From Saccharomonospora azurea NA-128 (GTDB taxonomy: Bacteria; Actinomycetota; Actinomycetes; Mycobacteriales; Pseudonocardiaceae): a stretch of 52,305 nucleotides of DNA. A program made the position numbers and the translations under genes. The stretch's first letter is position 1. Each line of letters begins with the position of its first letter. The notes beneath the pieces were generated by a model, which was not told the DNA's origin, searched no databases, and saw nothing but the letters and a program-made list of their open reading frames with translations. The stretch covers positions 3,155,483 to 3,207,787 of the forward strand of contig NZ_CM001466.1 of NCBI RefSeq assembly GCF_000231055.2, given 5' to 3'. Below, piece by piece: positions 8,926 through 17,040 of the stretch.

Positions 8926-9963
8926 TCACGACGCGCGACGCCGCTCCTGTCGCCGGGTCGCGTCCCGGACGGCCTTCTCCAGCTCGGCGCGGTTCATCTT
9001 CGAACGGCCCTTCACCCCGAGCTCGCGGGCCATCCGGTCGAGCTCGCTCTTGGTGAGTTCCGACAGGTCGGGCTGCTTGTCGCGGGACTTGGTCGCCTTG
9101 CCCTTGGACTCCTTGTCCTGTGCTCGGGGCTTCTCGTCGGCCTGCGACTTCTTCGTCCGCTCCTCGGTCTTCTGCCCGCCGCCGCGTTTGCGTCCTTCGA
9201 TGCTGCGCGACAACGCCTCGAACAGGTCGACCACCTTGGTGGCCTCGCGGGGCTCCTCGGCCGGCGTGATGGTGCGACCCGCCCGCTTGTCCTCGATGAG
9301 CTGCATGATCCGCTCGGTGTAGGTGTCGCGGTACTCCTCCGGCTGCCACTCCTCCGCCATCGACTCGATCAGGCTCACGGCCATGTCGACTTCCTTCTCG
9401 CGGGCCTGGCCGACCTCGGGCAGCTTGCTGATCTCCTTCCGGGGTTCCCGGATGTCCTCGGGGAAGAGCAGCGTGTTGAGCACGAGGACACCGTCACCCG
9501 CGCGTACGGCGGCGATGTACTCCTTGCCGCGCATCACGAACCGCGCGAGCCCGGCCCGGTTCGTCTTGGCCATGGCCTCGATCAGCAGGGAGTAGGCGCG
9601 GCCGAACTCCTCCTTGGCCGGGGCCAGCCAGTAGGTCTTCTGGAAGTAGATCGGGTCGATCTCGTCCAGATCCACGAAGGCGTCGATGTCGATGGTGCGC
9701 GACCGGCCCGGGGCGATCTCGTCGAGCTCGTGCGGCTCGATGAGCACGTACTCGTCGCCGCCGAGGTCGTAGCCCTTGACGATCTCGTCGTACGGCACTT
9801 CCTCGCCCGTGCGCTCGTTCACGCGGCGGTAGCGGATACGGTCGGACGTGCCGCGCTGGAACTGCCGGAAGTGGACGGTGTGGTCCTGGGTGGCGCTGTA
9901 GAGCTCGACGGGCACCGTCACCAGACCGAAGTTGAGCGCTCCGTTCCAGATAGCTCGTGCCAC
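8926..9963 (-). CDS. ku: non-homologous end-joining protein Ku
   Basis: A 345-residue protein with the bacterial Ku core (about 1-255): MARAIWNGALNFGLVTVPVE, EIVKGYDLGG, DPIYFQKTYWLAP, and the SLIESMAEEWQPEEYRDTY bridge segment. It is followed by a Lys/Arg/Glu-rich tail (about 255-345) containing a SAP-like stretch (LSELTKSELDRMARELGVKG) that probably binds DNA. Ku homodimers hold double-strand ends and recruit LigD. No full LigD lies in the window, but a phosphoesterase-like protein is encoded 108 bases upstream on the same strand, a likely shared operon. Confidence 0.95.
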   Translation of the reverse strand: MARAIWNGALNFGLVTVPVELYSATQDHTVHFRQFQRGTSDRIRYRRVNERTGEEVPYDEIVKGYDLGGDEYVLIEPHELDEIAPGRSRTIDIDAFVDLDEIDPIYFQKTYWLAPAKEEFGRAYSLLIEAMAKTNRAGLARFVMRGKEYIAAVRAGDGVLVLNTLLFPEDIREPRKEISKLPEVGQAREKEVDMAVSLIESMAEEWQPEEYRDTYTERIMQLIEDKRAGRTITPAEEPREATKVVDLFEALSRSIEGRKRGGGQKTEERTKKSQADEKPRAQDKESKGKATKSRDKQPDLSELTKSELDRMARELGVKGRSKMNRAELEKAVRDATRRQERRRAS

Positions 9964-10071
9964 GGCTCCTCCTGGACTGACGTCCGTCGTGTCATCCGAG
10001 CATGCCGCAGGCCGACGGCACCGGCCACTCGGACGGGTTACACCGTTGCCGCGGTGTTCGCGGTCGGAAGG

Positions 10072-10575
10072 TCACCACGACTCCTCGCTCGGTGCGGCCA
10101 GCGCGCCGAGGTGGTCGGGGATGCCGGGTGCACCGGCTTCCTTCGTGATGAGCAGCCACTGCTCCTGGTCCGCGCTGCGGTAGGCGCGCACCATGACGAA
10201 CGCGCCGTGGAGCCGGTCGCCGACGAGACGGAACGTCAGCCGTCCCTCGTCGAGGGCGTGGCTGGGGCTGAGGGAGCCGAGACCCTCCACCGTTCCGGTG
10301 TCCCACACGGCGCCGAGGCCGGACTCCGCGGTGCGGATCGCGAGTCGCTTGTCGCCCGGCGTGTGCGAAGGGTGCTCGGGGATGGCCCAGCACACCGACA
10401 TCTCCCCGAACTGGAGGCGCAGATCGTAGTGGAGGCCGTGCTCCGGGCGCGTTATCACGTAGAGTGACCGATTTCGGCCCGCGGCGCCACGCCCGCCGTT
10501 CTCGCCCGGCCGGCGTGGGTGTGGAGTCGGCGGCGTGGTGCCACGCGTGTCCCGGTCCGCCATGACAGCGAACAT
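10072..10575 (-). CDS. LigD 3'-phosphoesterase (PE)-like protein, degenerate active site
   Basis: A 167-residue stand-alone version of the N-terminal phosphoesterase domain of DNA ligase D. Recognisable blocks are LHYDLRLQF, CWAIPEHPSHTPGDKRLAI, GRLTFRLVGDRLHGAFVMVR and QWLLITKEAG. By eye, against my memory of Pseudomonas LigD PE, His48, Asp50 and Arg52 are kept (H49, D51, R53 here). The positions of His42, His84 and Tyr88 appear to be Arg/Pro, Ser (AESGLG) and a small residue. It may therefore be non-catalytic or use a changed mechanism. The ATG has AGGAG 5 bases upstream. It is upstream of ku on the same strand, consistent with an end-joining role. Confidence 0.8.
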   Translation of the reverse strand: MFAVMADRDTRGTTPPTPHPRRPGENGGRGAAGRNRSLYVITRPEHGLHYDLRLQFGEMSVCWAIPEHPSHTPGDKRLAIRTAESGLGAVWDTGTVEGLGSLSPSHALDEGRLTFRLVGDRLHGAFVMVRAYRSADQEQWLLITKEAGAPGIPDHLGALAAPSEESW

Positions 10576-10638
10576 ACCCGCTCCTGAACTGGGAAAACAG
10601 TCCGGCTCGCCGAGGCGACGCGATCCGGGGGCAGGTAC

Positions 10639-10674
10639 CCCTCGACGGGGGTACGGGGTACCGCCCGTCGAGGG
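10639..10674. terminator. stem-loop between sigma-factor gene and PE-like gene
   Basis: Perfect 11-bp arms CCCTCGACGGG and CCCGTCGAGGG around a 14-base loop that itself contains GGTAC repeats. It lies downstream of the leftward sigma-factor gene (stop 10784) and upstream of the PE-like gene. There is no T-tract, so it may be an unusual GC-rich terminator or a regulatory palindrome. Confidence 0.45.
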
Positions 10675-10783
10675 ACGTCAGCCGGTCACGGACATGCGCC
10701 GTTCAGTGCATCAAGGCGTGTCGATGATGACCAAGAGTGACAAGATCGCCCTGGCTCGCGCGTGCGGTCGAGGCGCCGCGCGG

Positions 10784-11587
10784 TCACCCGAGGTTGTCTT
10801 CCTCCACGAGGCCGTCGCGAAGCTTCTTCAGCGTCCGCGCGAGCAACCGCGACACGTGCATCTGGGAGATGCCGACCCGCTCGGCGATCTGCGTCTGCGT
10901 CATGTTGTGCACGAACCGCAGCGCGAGGATCGTGCGCTCGCGTTCGGGGAGCTGCCGCACCAGCGGCTGGAGCGTCTCGTGGTTCTCCACGCCCGCCAGC
11001 GCCGCGTCCTCCTCGCCGAGGGTGTCGCCGAGCGCCAGGTTCTCGGTGTCCGCCGACAGCACCTCGTCCAGCGACATGGAGTGGTAGGCGTTGCCGGCTT
11101 CCAGGCCCTCGTAGACCTCCTCGGGAGTGAGCCCGAGGTGTTCGGCGATCTCACTGGGAGTCGGGGCCCGGCCGAGTCGCTGCGACAGCTGCGTGCTGGC
11201 GTTGTTGATCGAGAGGTGCAGTTCCTTCAGCCGCCGGGGCACGCGGATGACCCAGCCGGTGTCCCGGAAGTGCCTGCGCACCTCGCCCATCACCGTGGGC
11301 ACGGCGAACGAGAGGAAGTCGGAGCCGCGTGCGGGGTCGAACCGGTCCACCGCGTTGATCAGACCCACGCGCGCGACCTGCACCAGGTCTTCCTTGGCGA
11401 CGCCCCGGCCCGAGAAGCGCTGTGCGATGTGCTCCGCCAGCGGGAGGTGGCCCGTGACGAGCCTGTCCCGCAGTTCGGCACGACGGGGGGCGTCCTCGCC
11501 GAGCGAGGCGAACTCGTGGAAGAGCGGCGTCAGGTGCTGGTAGTCGTCCGACGCCGTGCGCGTTCCCTGTGTGGTCGATTCGGTCAC
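10784..11587 (-). CDS. SigB/SigF-family RNA polymerase sigma factor
   Basis: A 267-residue group 3 sigma factor: region 2 (LPLAEHIAQRFSGRG, DLVQVARVGLINAVDRFDP), region 3 (VIRVPRRLKELHLSINNA, LGLTPEEVYEGLEAG), and region 4 with the HTH (QLPERERTILALRFVHNMTQTQIAERVGIS, split here by description). This is the stress/sporulation class controlled by partner-switching anti-sigma factors. The GTG start overlaps the stop of the RsbW-like gene by 4 bases (GTGA), so translation is coupled with its inhibitor. In many actinobacteria this pair is linked to general stress or sporulation. Confidence 0.92.
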   Translation of the reverse strand: MTESTTQGTRTASDDYQHLTPLFHEFASLGEDAPRRAELRDRLVTGHLPLAEHIAQRFSGRGVAKEDLVQVARVGLINAVDRFDPARGSDFLSFAVPTVMGEVRRHFRDTGWVIRVPRRLKELHLSINNASTQLSQRLGRAPTPSEIAEHLGLTPEEVYEGLEAGNAYHSMSLDEVLSADTENLALGDTLGEEDAALAGVENHETLQPLVRQLPERERTILALRFVHNMTQTQIAERVGISQMHVSRLLARTLKKLRDGLVEEDNLG

Positions 11588-12015
11588 GAAAAAGCCGGCT
11601 TCCGTTTCGCGAGCTCGATCTGGACCCAGCTGCCCTGGCCGTTCTCCGTGTTCGGCTCGGCCCAGGCCCTCGCCGAGTCCGCGAGCGTGGTGAGCACCTT
11701 CCACCCGAACGACGTCGTGCTCGGGGCCTCCGCGTCGTCCGAGGCGACAGCGCCGCGGAACAGCAGCTGGTCCTCGTCGAGCGTGAACCGGCAGACCATC
11801 GTGCTGCCGGGAACGGCCCGCGTGATGAGCGTCGAACACGCCTCGTCCACCGCGAGCCGGAGGTCGGCGATGGAGTCGAGGTCGAAGTCCACTCGCATCG
11901 CGATGCTCGCCGCGACCGACCGGATGATGGGTAGGTGCACCAGACTCGCCCCGAGCCGGAGTTCGATGTCGTCCTGCGCGCCGATGCTGCTCGTCGGCGG
12001 CTTGGTCTCGGTCAC
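11584..12015 (-). CDS. anti-sigma factor, RsbW-type serine kinase domain
   Basis: A 143-residue GHKL (HATPase) protein: N box DLRLAVDEACSTLI (about residues 60-73), followed by FGWKVLTTLADSARAW and the C-terminal strand GSWVQIELAKR. Proteins of this type bind and hold a SigB/SigF sigma factor and phosphorylate an anti-anti-sigma factor. The GTG at 12015 has GAGG 5 bases upstream, and an in-frame GTG at 12021 is an alternative. The gene precedes and overlaps the sigma factor gene. No anti-anti-sigma (STAS) gene is adjacent. Confidence 0.9.
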   Translation of the reverse strand: MTETKPPTSSIGAQDDIELRLGASLVHLPIIRSVAASIAMRVDFDLDSIADLRLAVDEACSTLITRAVPGSTMVCRFTLDEDQLLFRGAVASDDAEAPSTTSFGWKVLTTLADSARAWAEPNTENGQGSWVQIELAKRKPAFS

Positions 12016-12094
12016 TGTCACCTCGGTGTTCTGCCGACCGTTCAAAGTTCCCCGCTCACAGTAGCGATCGTTCTGGCCAACCTTCTCCTCTTTC

Positions 12095-13192
12095 TCAGTC
12101 GTGGCGCAACAGGGCGCCGAAGCCCTCGGTGAGCTGCAGCCGGTCGCCCACGCTGACCACGTCGGCGTCGACGGCCGCCGCGGCCATCGGCAGCGCCTCG
12201 TCGGCGCGGGCGCGGGTGGCGGCGTCGTCACCGGAGGCCGTGATGAGCTCCTCCTGCGTGGCGACGAGTGCGGGTGCCGACCCGGTGAGGACCTCGGTGT
12301 CGCCGGGATCGCCGGCGAGCAGTGTCTCGACGTTGCCCTCCCGCAGCGCCGCCGTCACGGCCTCCAGACCCTGCACCGCGAGCCCGGTCGGCTGGGCCAG
12401 GGCGGCTGAGAAGCGTTGTGCCACCTCGTCCTTGCGCCTGGCCGTGGCCTCGGCGAGCAACTCGTCGATGAGCAGGTCGAGCTCCTCGTTGCCCGACCCC
12501 TGCTTGCGCCCGCCGGGTTCGACTTCCTCGGTGCTCTCACGGACGCCCTGCGGCAGCGCGTCGATCAGCGCCTTGCGTGCCTGCGACTCGCCCGCGACGA
12601 CGACCAGCGTGGCGCCCACGCTGCGAGTGATCGACGCGACGTGCTCGGCGGCCTTCTCGATGTTCTGCTTGACCAGCTCCTCGGCGTGCGCCTGGATGTT
12701 GCGGTGCGCCCAGGCTCCGCCGCGCACCTTGCTGATGTGGGTGTCCGTGCCCTCGACGGTACGTGAGTCGACCACGTTCCCGCGCTCGTCGACGGCTGTG
12801 ACGTCCGCCCCCACGCGGTCGACCACGGCGACGACGTGGGCCGGCGGGAGTTCGCCGAGTTCGGCGAGCGGAAGGACGTAGGGCATCCGCGACACGCGGG
12901 CCACCGGTCGGGGCGGGGGTTCGGCGAGCCACTGGTCCAGCAGGACCCGCTCGGCGGCGGCGACGACGGCGCGCCCGGCGCGGCCCACGGGAGGTTCGCT
13001 GTCGAGGACCGCGTCGTCGAGCGCGGCGAGAGTCCGCTCGTCGGCGCCCTGCTCGGCCAGTTCACCCCGCAGCTCGCGCCACAGGAGTTCCCGTTGCTTG
13101 GCGGCGTCCTCGGTGTTGTGGGTGTCGTCGAAGTACACGGAGGCGAACGGGCCGTCGGTCTCCACCAGGTCACGCAACCTCGTCGTGTCCAC
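12095..13192 (-). CDS. Rv2629-like protein (baeRF/Vms1-type release-factor-fold family)
   Basis: A 365-residue protein whose start (RLRDLVETDGPFASVYFDDTHNTEDA) closely resembles mycobacterial Rv2629 as I remember it. Other shared blocks are MPYVLPLAELG, VVAVVDRVGADV, EEVAQR-type and GLAVQGLEAVTAALREG, and a C-terminus with ARADEALPMAAAAV and GFGALLRHD. The family belongs to bacterial eRF1-like (baeRF2/Vms1) proteins, suggesting ribosome- or peptidyl-tRNA-related work; in Mycobacterium tuberculosis Rv2629 belongs to the hypoxia (DosR) response. The GTG at 13192 has AAGGAGG 5 bases upstream. It lies 79 bases upstream of the anti-sigma gene on the same strand. Confidence 0.85.
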   Translation of the reverse strand: MDTTRLRDLVETDGPFASVYFDDTHNTEDAAKQRELLWRELRGELAEQGADERTLAALDDAVLDSEPPVGRAGRAVVAAAERVLLDQWLAEPPPRPVARVSRMPYVLPLAELGELPPAHVVAVVDRVGADVTAVDERGNVVDSRTVEGTDTHISKVRGGAWAHRNIQAHAEELVKQNIEKAAEHVASITRSVGATLVVVAGESQARKALIDALPQGVRESTEEVEPGGRKQGSGNEELDLLIDELLAEATARRKDEVAQRFSAALAQPTGLAVQGLEAVTAALREGNVETLLAGDPGDTEVLTGSAPALVATQEELITASGDDAATRARADEALPMAAAAVDADVVSVGDRLQLTEGFGALLRHD

Positions 13193-13409
13193 TCCACCCT
13201 CCTTGTCGTGCGCACGGTTCGGGCGCGATCCCGCGCCGCCGCTGGATCGGTACCGGTCCTCTCGGAGGGGCGGATACCCGATCGGGGTGGACGGAAACGC
13301 GGTCGAAGATCGAAAAGTGTGGCCGAGGTGGTGACTCCGCCCACCCTTTCCGGGTCTGACGGCGTCACAGCGCCGTTGTGTGCCTAAGGTCAGCGCGCGT
13401 GAGTGCAGC

Positions 13410-14195
13410 ATGATCTGGTGGCATGCGGTCCTGATCGCCGTGGCGGGCGTCTGGGCGGGAATGATCAACACGGTCGTCGGGTCGGGGACGCTCGTGACGT
13501 TTCCCGTGCTCGTGGCGCTCGGCTATCCACCGGTGACGGCGACGACGTCCAACGCGATCGGACTCGCCCCGGGCAGTATCAGCGGCGCGATCGGCTACCG
13601 GCACGAGCTGGAGGGTCAGCGCAGCCGGTTGCTGCGGTTCACCCCGGCGTCGCTGCTCGGCGCCATCGGCGGGGCGGGGTTGCTGCTGTCGTTGCCGCCC
13701 GACGCCTTCGAGACGGTGGTGCCCGCGCTCGTCGGTCTCGCCGTCGTGCTGGTCATCGTGCAGCCGAGGGTGTCGAGCTGGGTGCTGCGCCGCCGGGAGG
13801 AGCGCGGGGAGGCGGGAGCCGAGAGCTCCGGTCCCGGCGGGGCGTTGCTGCTGATCGGGCTGGTGTTCCTGATCGGTGTCTACGGCGGGTACTTCACGGC
13901 CGCGCAGGGCGTCATGTTGATGGCCGTCATGGGCATGCTGATCAACGAGAGCCTGCAACGCCTCAACGCGGTGAAGAACGTGCTCTCGGCCGTGGTCAAC
14001 GTCGTGGCCGGGACGGTCTATGCGTTCGTCGCGCCCGTCGACTGGTTCGTCGTCGCGCTGCTGGCGGTGGGCTCCGTGGTGGGCGGTCAGCTCGGCGCCA
14101 AGGTCGGCCGCAAGCTCTCACCCACCGCGTTGCGCGCGACGATCGTGGTCGTCGGTGTGGCCGCGATGGTGCAGCTCATCCTGCGGCAGGTCTGA
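13410..14195 (+). CDS. TauE/SafE-family membrane transporter
   Basis: A protein of about 261 residues with eight predicted helices in two repeats: GVWAGMINTVVGSGTLVTFP near the start, and GVYGGYFTAAQGVMLMA about 130 residues later. The paired GxxxGxxxxxxGxGG-like motifs are typical of TauE/SafE sulfite or organosulfur exporters; the substrate cannot be told from sequence. The ATG at 13410 begins the first hydrophobic helix, while an upstream in-frame ATG at 13380 would add ten residues. It is divergent from the Rv2629-like gene. Confidence 0.85.
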   Translation: MIWWHAVLIAVAGVWAGMINTVVGSGTLVTFPVLVALGYPPVTATTSNAIGLAPGSISGAIGYRHELEGQRSRLLRFTPASLLGAIGGAGLLLSLPPDAFETVVPALVGLAVVLVIVQPRVSSWVLRRREERGEAGAESSGPGGALLLIGLVFLIGVYGGYFTAAQGVMLMAVMGMLINESLQRLNAVKNVLSAVVNVVAGTVYAFVAPVDWFVVALLAVGSVVGGQLGAKVGRKLSPTALRATIVVVGVAAMVQLILRQV

Positions 14196-14273
14196 CGGCA
14201 GCTCTGACGGCGTTCGGTCCGGGGACCGGCCGGGGCGGCTGACGTCGTCGGGCCACCACCCCGGCCGGACGCG

Positions 14274-15329
14274 TCACGCGCTGAAGGTCTTCGCCGCCTC
14301 CAGGAACGTGTCGTTCTCCTCCGGCGTGCCGATGGTCACGCGCACGCCCTCACCTGCGAACGGACGCACCACGACCTTGTGCTCCAGCGCGTGCTCGGCG
14401 AAGGCGCCGGTGCGCTCGCCGAGGGGGAGCCACACGAAGTTGGCCAGCGTCTCGGGCACCTCGTAACCCGCCTCGCGCAGCGCGTCCCGCACGCGGGTGC
14501 GTTCCCGCACGATGTCGTCGCAGCGCGCCAGCAGCTCGTCCTTCGCGTCGAGCGACGCGAGCGCCGCCGTCTGCGCGAGCGCGTTCACGCTGAACGCCAC
14601 GTACACCTTGCGCAGCGCCTCGACGACCTCCTCGGCCGCGATCGCGTACCCGACCCGCAGACCCGCGAGCCCGTACGCCTTGGAGAAGGTGCGCAGCACG
14701 GCCACGTTGGGCCGGGTGCGCGCGAACTCCAGGCCGTCGGGCACGTCGGGATCGGTGACGAACTCGCGGTACGCCTCGTCGAGCACCACCACGACGTCGG
14801 ACGGCACGCGGTCGAGGAACCGCGTGAGCTCGTCCCTGCGCACGGCCGTTCCCGTCGGGTTGTTCGGGTTGCACACGAACACCAGCCGTGTCCTCGGCGT
14901 GATGGCCGCCAGCATGGCGTCCAGGTCGTGGGTGTGCGAGGGCGTCAGCGGCACGCGCACCGGGGTGGCGTTGCCGACCTGCGTGACGATCGGATACGCC
15001 TCGAACGAGCGCCAGGCGAACAGGACCTCCTCGCCCGGAGCGCACAGCGCCTGGACGAACTGCTGGCACAGCGAGACCGAGCCGCACCCCACGGCCACCT
15101 GGGCCGTCGGCACGTCGTACTCCCGCGCCAGGCGGTCGACGAGCGCCCAGGCGCCCAGGTCGGGATAGCGGTTGATCTCGTGGCTGGCTCGGGCGATGGC
15201 GTCGGCGACACTCGGCAGCGGTCCGCCCGGGACCTCGTTGCTGGCGAGCTTGACGGCCCCCGGGACGGTCCGTCCCGGTACGTAGGCGGGCAGTGCGGCG
15301 AGGTCGGCGCGTGTCGGGATCGCGGACAT
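14274..15329 (-). CDS. histidinol-phosphate / aromatic amino-acid aminotransferase (HisC/Pat type)
   Basis: A 351-residue fold-type I PLP aminotransferase: NPNNPTGT (about residues 156-163), [10 protein letters not shown], the PLP lysine in [15 protein letters not shown], and a C-terminal Arg in [12 protein letters not shown]. The starting block [10 protein letters not shown] resembles the actinobacterial Pat/HisC2 group (Rv3772 in M. tuberculosis), often an aromatic aminotransferase. It is not in a histidine operon, which favours the Pat role; specificity is inferred. The ATG is at 15329. Confidence 0.88.
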   Translation of the reverse strand: MSAIPTRADLAALPAYVPGRTVPGAVKLASNEVPGGPLPSVADAIARASHEINRYPDLGAWALVDRLAREYDVPTAQVAVGCGSVSLCQQFVQALCAPGEEVLFAWRSFEAYPIVTQVGNATPVRVPLTPSHTHDLDAMLAAITPRTRLVFVCNPNNPTGTAVRRDELTRFLDRVPSDVVVVLDEAYREFVTDPDVPDGLEFARTRPNVAVLRTFSKAYGLAGLRVGYAIAAEEVVEALRKVYVAFSVNALAQTAALASLDAKDELLARCDDIVRERTRVRDALREAGYEVPETLANFVWLPLGERTGAFAEHALEHKVVVRPFAGEGVRVTIGTPEENDTFLEAAKTFSA

Positions 15330-15407
15330 GACGGCTCCTCGGCGTCGAGAACGGGTCGCGATCCAACCTATCCTGCTCCTCGGGCGCTCAGAAGTGATGT
15401 TCGCCGG

Positions 15408-16154
15408 TCACGCGGGTTCGTGCGAGACCCACACGTTCGGCTCCACGTACACCGCCATGTCGTGGGCCGTCGAGGTGAGCGCGGGTGCGAGTCCACCGTC
15501 GACGACGACGGGACCGTCGGAGTCGAACGGCAGCCCTGTCCACCGGCGCCACTTCTCGAGCGGAGCTTGGACGGTCATCGAGCACTCGGCGATGCCCTCC
15601 ACCCGTCCGCCCGCGCGGACGTGGGTGCGCAGCCACCGGTCCTCGGGCAGGCCGTCCGGACGCCGCCGACCGACGTACTCGCGCATCGGCATCATCGGCA
15701 GGGCCGCCTTGTCGGGCGGCCGTACCGGGATCACGAGCGTGCCCAACCCCGCCGCTCCCACCGCTTCGCGCATCGCCTGCAGCACCGTGGCGGAGTCGCC
15801 GCGGCCGTGGCGTTCGGGATGGACCGCGATCTCCAGGGCGCACGCGGTGTCCGGGGTGAGTCCGTCCAGCGCGTCCTCGGCCGCCCACGTGGCCACCTGG
15901 TCCCAGCCGAGGTCGGGGAACGCGGCACGGTCGGGCCGGTCGGCGTTGTAGGCGACCATGATCCCGCGCGCCACGGGGCGACCCTCGTCGAGCAGCACGA
16001 CGACGAGGTGGGGCCAGAGCCGGAACACGCGCCGGCACCGCACCAGCAGGCCGGCCAGGTTGCCCGCCATGAAGCGGGGCGCGTCCGCGGGGTAGGGAAT
16101 CGCGAAGGTGGCCTCCGCGAGGTCGGGTCGTTTCGCCAGCGTCACGATCTCCAC
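15408..16154 (-). CDS. GNAT-like N-acetyltransferase
   Basis: A 248-residue protein. The central block ALEIAVHPERHGRGDSATVL followed by the helix QAMREAVGAAGLG fits GNAT motif A (acetyl-CoA pyrophosphate loop R/Q-x-x-G-x-G/A). The N-terminal segment has VVVLLDEGRPVARGIMVAY, and the C-terminal 90 residues are an extra domain (MMPMREYVGRRRPDGLPEDRWLR) seen in large stand-alone acetyltransferases of actinobacteria. The substrate is unknown. It is downstream of nothing obvious and divergent from the hydrolase gene at 16235. Confidence 0.65.
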   Translation of the reverse strand: MEIVTLAKRPDLAEATFAIPYPADAPRFMAGNLAGLLVRCRRVFRLWPHLVVVLLDEGRPVARGIMVAYNADRPDRAAFPDLGWDQVATWAAEDALDGLTPDTACALEIAVHPERHGRGDSATVLQAMREAVGAAGLGTLVIPVRPPDKAALPMMPMREYVGRRRPDGLPEDRWLRTHVRAGGRVEGIAECSMTVQAPLEKWRRWTGLPFDSDGPVVVDGGLAPALTSTAHDMAVYVEPNVWVSHEPA

Positions 16155-16234
16155 CGGCAGAGTCCATCACAGTGGCGCCCGTATCTGCGATCTCACGTTG
16201 ACCCGGGGTACACCGGCGGTGGTTGAGTAGATAC

Positions 16235-16900
16235 ATGACGCAGACGCACACGCAGGACTACGAGCGAGCAGACGGCCGCCGACTGAGGCTGACCTACGCC
16301 GAACCGGACGGTGCCGTGCGTGGCGGTCTCGTGGTCCTTCACGAGGTGGGCGCCGTGACCGACGCCGCTCGGCTGCTGGTCGCCTCGCTGGCCGTCGAGG
16401 GCTGGCTCGCGGTCGCGCCGGACATCGGCAGTGCCACCGGTGGCGCCGACCAGGGAGAAGGCGCGGGCGCGGCTCTGCTCGCCGCCACCGACACGACGCT
16501 CGCGTGGCTCGTCGACCGGGGCGTACGCGGCGACCAGATGGGAGTGGTCGGGTTCGATCTGGGCGGCACGGCGGCGCTGGTCGTGGCCGCGAACCGCGAG
16601 CTCGGCGCGGCCGTGAGTGTCGGCGGCCGGGGCATCGAGGTGCCCGCCGCTCCCGGGTTGCCCCCGTTGATCGACATCGTCGGCGGCCTCGCGAGCCCGT
16701 GGCTGGGCCTCTACGGCGACAACGGGGACGAGGCGGGTCAGGCCGAGATCGACAAGCTGAAGGAGCTGGCGGGCAGGTCGAAGATCGCCACCAACGTGGT
16801 GCGCTACGCCGGGGCGAGTCACCGTTTCGACGCCGACCCCGACGCCGCGGCGGAGGCCTGGCAGCGCACGCTGTCGTGGTTCGACGCCCACCTCCGCTGA
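16235..16900 (+). CDS. dienelactone-hydrolase-like alpha/beta hydrolase, nucleophile Cys replaced by Asp
   Basis: A 221-residue alpha/beta hydrolase of the dienelactone hydrolase family: LVVLHEVGAVTDAARLL (catalytic Glu region, E37), the nucleophile elbow GVVGFDLGGTAAL, LGLYGDNGDEA (Asp162) and YAGASHRF (His196). In classical enzymes the elbow is GFCxGG with Cys123; here residue 108 is Asp. The activity is therefore uncertain. A TTG 12 bases upstream is an alternative start. Isolated gene. Confidence 0.8.
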   Translation: MTQTHTQDYERADGRRLRLTYAEPDGAVRGGLVVLHEVGAVTDAARLLVASLAVEGWLAVAPDIGSATGGADQGEGAGAALLAATDTTLAWLVDRGVRGDQMGVVGFDLGGTAALVVAANRELGAAVSVGGRGIEVPAAPGLPPLIDIVGGLASPWLGLYGDNGDEAGQAEIDKLKELAGRSKIATNVVRYAGASHRFDADPDAAAEAWQRTLSWFDAHLR

Positions 16901-17040
16901 GGAGGGGAAACAGCGGGCGACCGGCTGCGTGACGAGCGTGTCCGGCGGCTCGACACGCTGTGCCGGGCACACATCCGGCCTGCGGATTGTGTGTCGTCGC
17001 ACCGACGCGATCACCGCGTTTCCTGCCTTACGCTCGCGCC

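Noticed and set aside
14379-16226. 615-residue plus-strand frame opposite the aminotransferase and acetyltransferase genes
   Set aside because: It spans two clear minus-strand genes and has shadow composition.
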